Source of the DNA: CAXXIC01 sp964534355
GTDB taxonomy: Bacteria; Bacteroidota; Bacteroidia; Bacteroidales; UBA7332
Reading direction: 5' to 3'
DNA: 13,901 nucleotides
Assembly: GCA_964534355.1 (NCBI GenBank)
Contig: CAZHNZ010000110.1
Span: forward strand, 1 to 13,901
Shown: in pieces, positions 7,343 to 11,784 of the stretch
Layout: each line of letters begins with the position of its first letter
Position numbering within the stretch: the stretch's first letter is position 1
Notes under the pieces: generated by a model
What the model saw: only the letters and a program-made list of their open reading frames with translations
The model's database searches: none
Told to the model about the DNA's origin: nothing
Position numbers and translations under genes: made by a program

Positions 7343-7942
7343 TTACTCCCCGATGCCGCGTGAAATAACACCCAGATAACCGCCGTGGTGACGTTTGGCA
7401 TACTCCTGTTGAGTAAATCCGGTGGCCAGCATGGTATTCACCACCAGCGCATCGCCGATGACGGTCATTACCGTGGTGGAGGTGGTGGGTGTAAGCCCGA
7501 GCGGACACACCTCGTCGGGTGCACCGGTAAGCAAAAGCGCGTCAGCCTCGGCAGCGAGAGGGCTTTCGGGATTGCTTGTAATGACAATAAACTGAATATC
7601 GGGCTGCAAACGGCGGGCCAGTTGTATCAGTTCGAGTATTTCGCGGGTTTTGCCCGAGTTGGAAATAAGCAGCATCAGATCTCCGGGCTGAATAATGCCC
7701 AAATCGCCATGCTGCGCCTCACTCGGATGCAGGAAAACAGATGGTACACCGGTCGAACAAAAAGTGGTGGCAATATTCATGGCAATTTGCCCGGCTTTGC
7801 CCATACCGCTAGTTACGAGTTTGGATTTGTTGTTTTTGGTACGAACTATAAGAGATACTGCCTTTTCGTAATCGTTGGTGACGGGAATTCCGAGAATAGC
7901 CTCAGCTTCACGGGTTAAGATCTGTTTAATTCTTTCAATCAT
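7343..7942 (-). CDS. kdsD: KpsF/KdsD-type sugar-phosphate isomerase, SIS domain only
   Basis: A 199-residue SIS-domain protein, probably interconverting ribulose 5-phosphate and arabinose 5-phosphate, the first step towards Kdo for LPS. Key stretches: T-S-G-M-G-K-A-G (44-51), H-P-S-E-A-Q-H-G-D-L-G (72-82), I-S-N-S-G-K-T-R-E (93-101), C-P-L-G-L-T-P-T-T-S-T-T (146-157), and R-H-H-G-G-Y-L-G (184-191). All align with KpsF/GutQ/KdsD proteins. Standard KdsD is about 320 residues with two CBS domains after the SIS domain. This protein stops right after the SIS domain with a natural stop codon and no trace of CBS sequence downstream, so it is the single-domain form rather than a truncation. The symbol is by family only; substrate use is inferred. 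The gene has its own -7 box and an mRNA 5' hairpin, and heads a probable three-gene unit. Confidence 0.85.
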   Translation of the reverse strand: MIERIKQILTREAEAILGIPVTNDYEKAVSLIVRTKNNKSKLVTSGMGKAGQIAMNIATTFCSTGVPSVFLHPSEAQHGDLGIIQPGDLMLLISNSGKTREILELIQLARRLQPDIQFIVITSNPESPLAAEADALLLTGAPDEVCPLGLTPTTSTTVMTVIGDALVVNTMLATGFTQQEYAKRHHGGYLGVISRGIGE

Positions 7943-7970
7943 AATTTATGGAATGGTTGCGGGAATATAT

Positions 7971-7999
7971 CTGCCCGAACGCGGGAAGCGTTCGGGTGG
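7971..7999 (-). promoter_or_regulatory. Hairpin at the predicted 5' end of the isomerase mRNA
   Basis: CCCGAACGC (7974-7982) and GCGTTCGGG (7988-7996) form a perfect 9-bp stem with a 5-base loop. Two G-T wobbles and a C-G pair extend it to 12 bp (7971-7999). It directly follows the -7 box at 8000-8007, so the transcript should start in or at this stem, about 30-50 bases before the ATG at 7942. No T-run follows on either strand, which argues against an intrinsic terminator, though it could still end the AIM24 transcript. Confidence 0.6.
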
Positions 8000-8007
8000 C
8001 AAATATA
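8000..8007 (-). promoter_or_regulatory. -7 box of the isomerase-kinase-pseudophosphatase unit
   Basis: Minus-strand TATATTTG (8007 to 8000) matches TAnnTTTG. It lies between the AIM24 gene stop (8020) and the isomerase ATG (7942). The surrounding 12-mer, GGCAAATATAGC on the plus strand (7998-8009), is identical to that at the AIM24 promoter. No -33 element was recognised. Confidence 0.5.
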
Positions 8008-8019
8008 GCTATTTTCTGA

Positions 8020-8820
8020 TTAGAAGCGGTTGTCTCCGTCGAAGAGGTTGCCAATTCCGCCCAAAACACTACCTTCTTCGCGGCTGCGGCCACCCATGCG
8101 GGGTGCAGAGGCGATGATGCGGTCGGCCAGTCGGCTGAATGGCAATGACTGAATGAATACCGTGCCTGGGCCGCGCAATGTGGCGAAAAAGAGTCCTTCG
8201 CCGCCAAAGAGTGAATTTTTGATGCCGCCCACAAACTCAATGTCGTACTCTACACCGCGGGTGAAACCGACAATACAACCGGTATCGACTTTGAGCACTT
8301 CGCCCGGTTTGAGTATGCGCTTGCACAGCGTACCGCCCGAGTGAACAAATGCCATGCCGTCGCCTTCGATTTTCTGCATAATGAAGCCTTCGCCGCCAAA
8401 CAGGCCGGTGCCCAGCTTGCGAGAAAACTCGATACCCACGGAAACGCCTTTGGCTGCACAGAGGAACGCGTCTTTCTGACAAATGAATTTGCCGTCGTAC
8501 TGTGCCAGGTCGATGGGGACTATTTTGCCCGGATAGGGCGATGCAAAGCTGACTTTGCTACGGGTATAATTTTCGTTTTGGTAGGCGGTCATAAAGAGAC
8601 TTTCGCCGGTGAGCATGCGTTTTCCGGCCGAAAGCAGTTTGCCAAGTATGCCCGACTGCTGAGCAGAGCCATCGCCAAATATGGTTTCCATACGGATGCC
8701 GGCATCCATCATCATAAAGCTGCCGGCTTCGGCAACCACTACCTCCTGCGGATCGAGTTCGATTTCGACATATTGCATCTCTTCTCCGTAAATCGTAAAA
8801 TCAATTTCGTGTGCTCTCAT
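8020..8820 (-). CDS. AIM24 / TIGR00266 family protein
   Basis: A 266-residue protein of the widespread AIM24 family (PF01987, TIGR00266), a beta-rich fold of unknown biochemical role; the yeast namesake is a mitochondrial protein. Seen here: an early V-E-I-E-L-D-P-Q-E-V-V-V-A-E-A-G-S-F-M-M-M-D segment (about 18-39), G-L-F-G-G-E-G-F-I-M-Q (about 139-149), L-K-P-G-E-V-L-K-V-D-T-G-C-I-V (about 170-184), and N-S-L-F-G-G-E-G-L-F-F-A-T-L-R-G-P-G (about 207-224), all hallmark stretches. Length is normal. There is no signal peptide or membrane segment, so it is probably cytoplasmic. The C-terminal 35 residues are Gly/Arg-rich and look flexible. It is transcribed from its own -7 box about 70 bases upstream and is followed by the separately promoted isomerase gene. 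Confidence 0.92.
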   Translation of the reverse strand: MRAHEIDFTIYGEEMQYVEIELDPQEVVVAEAGSFMMMDAGIRMETIFGDGSAQQSGILGKLLSAGKRMLTGESLFMTAYQNENYTRSKVSFASPYPGKIVPIDLAQYDGKFICQKDAFLCAAKGVSVGIEFSRKLGTGLFGGEGFIMQKIEGDGMAFVHSGGTLCKRILKPGEVLKVDTGCIVGFTRGVEYDIEFVGGIKNSLFGGEGLFFATLRGPGTVFIQSLPFSRLADRIIASAPRMGGRSREEGSVLGGIGNLFDGDNRF

Positions 8821-8891
8821 ATTTTTTAAATGCTGTTTAAATGATTATTGGTGACACCCGGAATAGTTAACTACCGTTTGTGTTAAAAAGG

Positions 8892-8899
8892 CAAATATA
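8892..8899 (-). promoter_or_regulatory. -7 box of the AIM24-family gene
   Basis: Minus-strand TATATTTG (8899 to 8892) matches TAnnTTTG, embedded in the same 12-mer as the isomerase promoter (8890-8901). It predicts a leader of about 65 bases before the ATG at 8820. The -33 region has only an imperfect TTTA. Confidence 0.5.
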
Positions 8900-8901
8900 G
8901 C

Positions 8902-9160
8902 AAATAAAGATTTAGTAAATATCAGAATGGTGGTTAAAAAATATGTGAAACAGCACAAAACCGTATAAGAATGCAGTGAAATAAACAGAGTAACCTCAGC
9001 GCAATGGTTAGAAGCGGATACCCCGAAGCCCGGCGACAAATGGTTGATAATAAACTTAAAGCGGAAAAAATCATATCCTCATTGACTCGACAAAACGGAT
9101 AAATAGTCCTCTAAGAAGCTCGCAAAAAAAAGAATTTTCAAGATAAATATGTAAAACGAG
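8902..9160. other. Intergenic stretch with no recognisable gene
   Basis: Together with its flanks this is the largest gene-free interval (8821-9227). It holds the AIM24 leader and promoter at the left and the lipoprotein terminator at the right. The middle is A/T-rich; the reading frames crossing it are short, Phe/Leu-rich and resemble no family. No tRNA or other RNA fold was recognised. Confidence 0.5.
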
Positions 9161-9192
9161 AAAGCGGCTGCTCCGGGTGGGGCAGCCGCTTT
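9161..9192 (-). terminator. Terminator hairpin of the triple-PepSY lipoprotein gene
   Basis: AAAGCGGCTGCTCC (9161-9174) pairs with GGGGCAGCCGCTTT (9179-9192) over 14 positions with one G-T wobble and a 4-base loop. On the minus strand it comes 36 bases after the lipoprotein stop. It ends in TTT followed by CTCGTTTT, so the U-run is interrupted, which is the weak point of the call. Confidence 0.7.
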
Positions 9193-9227
9193 GTTATTAA
9201 TCGCTAAGAGAAGTTGAGATGGTCGGT

Positions 9228-10136
9228 TTATTTTTCGCAGACTACTGTACCATCGGCTTTGAAGGTGACCGCCTTGCGTGCTGTGGTGGTTGCCATGTAG
9301 ACTTTGTACTGGATGGAACCATCGGTGAGGGTGAATTTTTCGCCTTTGGTGCAAACGGTGTAAGCTGCGTAGTTGGCTGTGACGGCTGCTGTGACGGCTG
9401 CCGGTGCGTCGGCGTAGAGGGCGCGTTCGGCTTTCAGGATGAATGCGTTGGTGGCGTCGAATACGAGTTTAACAGGTTCTTTGGTGGATGTGCATACCAT
9501 TACTTCGGTGACTGCGCCTGAGCAAAGTGTGTCTTTTTCGGCGTGCATAACGGTGTAGCCCGAGTAGTTGGCTGTGATGTAGGCCGAGATTGCTGTTGGC
9601 AATGAATCTACGGCTATGTCGTTGGCGTGGTTGCGGGCTTTGGGGTCGAATGAGCCGCCGCCTTTACCGCCTTTGACGTGTGTGCTGTCGGCAGTACCAC
9701 CGCCTTTGCCACCTTTACCGCCCTTGCCACCTTTGTCGCCGCCTTTGCCGCCACGACCACCCATGGCGCCGGCATCTCCGCCACGTCCATGTCCGCGTCC
9801 GCCGAGGCTGTCGCGCATTGTGCTATCGCGGTGAGGTCTGCCAAGGCTGTCTGCTTTGATTCCTTTGCTAATGTTGTTGGTGTAACCGAGTGCCGTGCCT
9901 GAGTTGCTGAACGTGACTTCTTCACCGGTGTTGAGGCTAACTACAACGCCTGAGCCTGTTGTGGTGGTGGCTACTACTTTGGTATCGGGGTAGTTGTTGG
10001 CTACATAAGCCGAAATGGCACTGGATACGTTGGCCGGAACAACGGCGTCTTGTTGTGCTGAGCTGATGGTTTCGTCTTTGCTGCATGATACCATTACGGC
10101 AGCAAAAGTGAGGACCGAAAAAATGATCTTTTTCAT
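9228..10136 (-). CDS. Lipoprotein with three PepSY-like repeats and a central Gly-Gly-Lys tract
   Basis: A 302-residue envelope protein of unknown role. Residues 1-18 (MKKIIFSVLTFAAVMVSC) form a lipoprotein signal with C18 as lipidated residue. Three repeats follow the Bacteroidota PepSY-like pattern (PF11396 type: P-x-x-V/I-x-x-A-I/V-x-A-Y/N ... followed by short beta strands): about 34-80 (VPANVSSAISAYVANNYPDT), 178-237 (SLPTAISAYITANYSGYT), and 244-301 (APAAVTAAVTANYAAYT). The first repeat is separated from the others by a linker that becomes almost pure Gly/Lys/Arg at 112-161 (G-G-K-G-G repeats). Proteins with this fold resemble beta-lactamase-inhibitor folds and are usually periplasmic or surface exposed; targets are rarely known. 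No partner gene is adjacent. The gene is divergent from the RhlE-like helicase; no clear -7 box was found for it. Confidence 0.8.
   Translation of the reverse strand: MKKIIFSVLTFAAVMVSCSKDETISSAQQDAVVPANVSSAISAYVANNYPDTKVVATTTTGSGVVVSLNTGEEVTFSNSGTALGYTNNISKGIKADSLGRPHRDSTMRDSLGGRGHGRGGDAGAMGGRGGKGGDKGGKGGKGGKGGGTADSTHVKGGKGGGSFDPKARNHANDIAVDSLPTAISAYITANYSGYTVMHAEKDTLCSGAVTEVMVCTSTKEPVKLVFDATNAFILKAERALYADAPAAVTAAVTANYAAYTVCTKGEKFTLTDGSIQYKVYMATTTARKAVTFKADGTVVCEK
9654..9803 (-). repeat. In-frame GGK/GGR coding microrepeat
   Basis: This encodes residues 112-161 of the lipoprotein. On the plus strand it reads as repeated short units of the type CCGCCTTTG/CCACCTTTA, i.e. Gly-Gly-Lys codons on the minus strand with third-base variation. 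The unit length is a multiple of three, so slippage would change length but not frame. Confidence 0.8.
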
Positions 10137-10172
10137 AATGATAGGAATTTAAATGGTTTTTAAAATAGGTTT

Positions 10173-10195
10173 AAACGAATGCTGTATGTTCGTTT
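10173..10195. promoter_or_regulatory. Inverted repeat upstream of the lipoprotein gene
   Basis: AAACGAA (10173-10179) and TTCGTTT (10189-10195) are perfect 7-base arms with a 9-base spacer, 37-59 bases upstream of the lipoprotein ATG. It could be a protein-binding site or a small leader hairpin. Such short repeats also arise by chance in A/T-rich DNA. Confidence 0.25.
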
Positions 10196-10342
10196 GTATT
10201 GTTGCTTTGATTGTTAACCGATTTGCAAAATGTCTACCCTACCCGGGGTGTGATTTTTTTTGAAAATAAATTGTAACTGCCTTATTTTGGGGTGAAATGC
10301 CCTTTTTTGTGTTGGTGAAAACGATAATTGGCAGAAACTGAC

Positions 10343-10350
10343 TACCTTTG
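10343..10350 (+). promoter_or_regulatory. -7 box of the RhlE-like helicase gene
   Basis: TACCTTTG matches TAnnTTTG and shares the ten-base string TACCTTTGCA with the promoter of the other helicase in this window. The ATG follows 22 bases later after an A-rich leader. No correctly spaced -33 TTTG was found. Confidence 0.55.
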
Positions 10351-10372
10351 CAGCCAATAAAAAAAATAACAG

Positions 10373-11719
10373 ATGAGTTTTAGTCAATTGAATCTCAATA
10401 CGCCACTGCTGAATGCGCTGGATGATATGGGTTTTAAGCAGCCTACGCTGATACAGGAAAAGGCATTTCCGGCCATTATGTCGGGTGAGGATGTGGTGGG
10501 AATAGCCCAAACCGGTACCGGAAAAACGGTGGCCTACCTGCTGCCGTGCCTTCGTCAATGGAAATTTACGAAAGAGAAACATCCGCAGATATTGATAGTG
10601 GTGCCCACGCGTGAGCTGGTGATACAGGTGGTAGAGCAGGTGGAAAAACTAACTGCCTATATGAGTGCCGCAGTGGTGGGGGTGTATGGTGGGGTGAACA
10701 TCAAACAACATATACTGACTGTAAGTGGTGGGATGGATGTATTGGTGGCTACGCCGGGGCGTCTGCTCGATTTGGTGTTGCATGGCTCGCTGAAGCTGAA
10801 AAATGTAAAACGACTGGTGGTGGATGAGGTGGATGAGATGTTGAATCTGGGATTTCGCCCGCAGCTGATCCGAATAATAGATATGTTGCCGGTTCGCAGG
10901 CAGAATCTGATGTTTTCGGCCACGATAACCGAAGAGGTCGAGGACATTATTCACGACTTCTTTGATAAACCGATATGGATAGAGGCCGCCCGCATGGGTA
11001 CGCCGCTGGAAAACATCAAACAATATATTTACCGCATTCCGAATTTCTATACGAAGGTAAATTTGTTGCATTTGTTGCTTCAGGATACGGATACGTACAG
11101 AAAGGTGCTGATATTTGTGGCGACCAAGAAAATGGCGGATATGCTTTTTGAAGAGCTGGATCCGAAGTTTCCGGAAGAGATTGGGATTATCCACTCGAAT
11201 AAGGCGCAGAATAACCGCTTCAATACGGTAAATGCATTTCATAGCGGCGAGATACGTATGCTGATAGCTACCGATTTGGTGGCGAGGGGTATTGATATTT
11301 CGGATGTGTCGCATGTGTTTAATTTCGACCTGCCTGAGGTGCCCGAAAACTACATTCACCGGATTGGACGTACCGGGCGTGCCGACAAGAGTGGTATTGC
11401 GGTAGCTTTGGTGACCAAAGCAGACAAAGAGAGTGTGGTGCGTATTGAAACTCTGATGAATAGCCCGATTGATGTAGAAGAGTTGCCACAGGGGTTAACA
11501 ATTTCTACCGAGCTGATAGAAGATGAAATTCCGAAGGTGAAGATGAAAAATGTGCTTACCAAACTGCCGGATAAGGAAGAGGTAGGGCCTGCGTTTCACG
11601 AAAAACTGGAAAAGAACAAGAAAGAGAACAACAAAATTCGTCGTTGCGAAAAGATGAAGATGAAATACGGAAAGCCGAAAACCCGGGGGCAAAAGCCGCG
11701 AGGTAAGAAGAAAAAATAA
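10373..11719 (+). CDS. DEAD-box-family RNA helicase, RhlE-like, with DEVD motif II
   Basis: A 448-residue ATP-dependent RNA helicase core with a short basic tail. Motifs in order: F3 and Q28 of the Q motif, Walker A AQTGTGKT (45-52), PTREL (78-82), TPGR (127-130), motif II DEVD (151-154), SAT (182-184), ARGID (304-308) and HRIGRTGR (329-336). In motif II the alanine of DEAD is valine, with the metal and ATP contacts (Asp, Glu, Asp) kept, so activity is expected. The last 45 residues are Lys/Arg-rich (ending R-G-K-K-K-K) and probably bind RNA non-specifically. There is no DbpA domain, which separates it from the DeaD-like helicase at 3480-5267. It is transcribed alone, between its -7 box and a strong terminator. 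The role is likely ribosome assembly or RNA decay. Confidence 0.93.
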   Translation: MSFSQLNLNTPLLNALDDMGFKQPTLIQEKAFPAIMSGEDVVGIAQTGTGKTVAYLLPCLRQWKFTKEKHPQILIVVPTRELVIQVVEQVEKLTAYMSAAVVGVYGGVNIKQHILTVSGGMDVLVATPGRLLDLVLHGSLKLKNVKRLVVDEVDEMLNLGFRPQLIRIIDMLPVRRQNLMFSATITEEVEDIIHDFFDKPIWIEAARMGTPLENIKQYIYRIPNFYTKVNLLHLLLQDTDTYRKVLIFVATKKMADMLFEELDPKFPEEIGIIHSNKAQNNRFNTVNAFHSGEIRMLIATDLVARGIDISDVSHVFNFDLPEVPENYIHRIGRTGRADKSGIAVALVTKADKESVVRIETLMNSPIDVEELPQGLTISTELIEDEIPKVKMKNVLTKLPDKEEVGPAFHEKLEKNKKENNKIRRCEKMKMKYGKPKTRGQKPRGKKKK

Positions 11720-11720
11720 A

Positions 11721-11768
11721 AAAATAACCCCAAAAGCTAAATCAACAGCTTTTGGGGTTATTTTTTTT
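11721..11768 (+). terminator. Strong bidirectional intrinsic terminator
   Basis: The arms 11721-11738 and 11747-11764 are perfectly complementary over 18 bases, with the core ACCCCAAAAGCT/AGCTTTTGGGGT and an 8-base loop. They are followed by a T8 run on the plus strand and a T-rich run (TTATTTTATTTTTT) on the minus strand. The terminator begins 2 bases after the helicase stop and lies 17 bases from the stop of the convergent type IX-secreted gene, so it can serve both. Confidence 0.93.
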
Positions 11769-11784
11769 GTAGTCGGTGACAGTG

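Noticed and set aside
8845..9039. Minus-strand 64-codon Phe/Leu-rich frame in the large intergenic stretch
   Set aside because: It spans the AIM24 promoter box, has no recognisable start context or family, and looks like chance in A/T-rich DNA.
9616..9834. Plus-strand Pro/Leu-rich frame
   Set aside because: It is the reverse reading of the Gly-Gly-Lys repeat of the lipoprotein; its PPLPPL pattern follows from that repeat.
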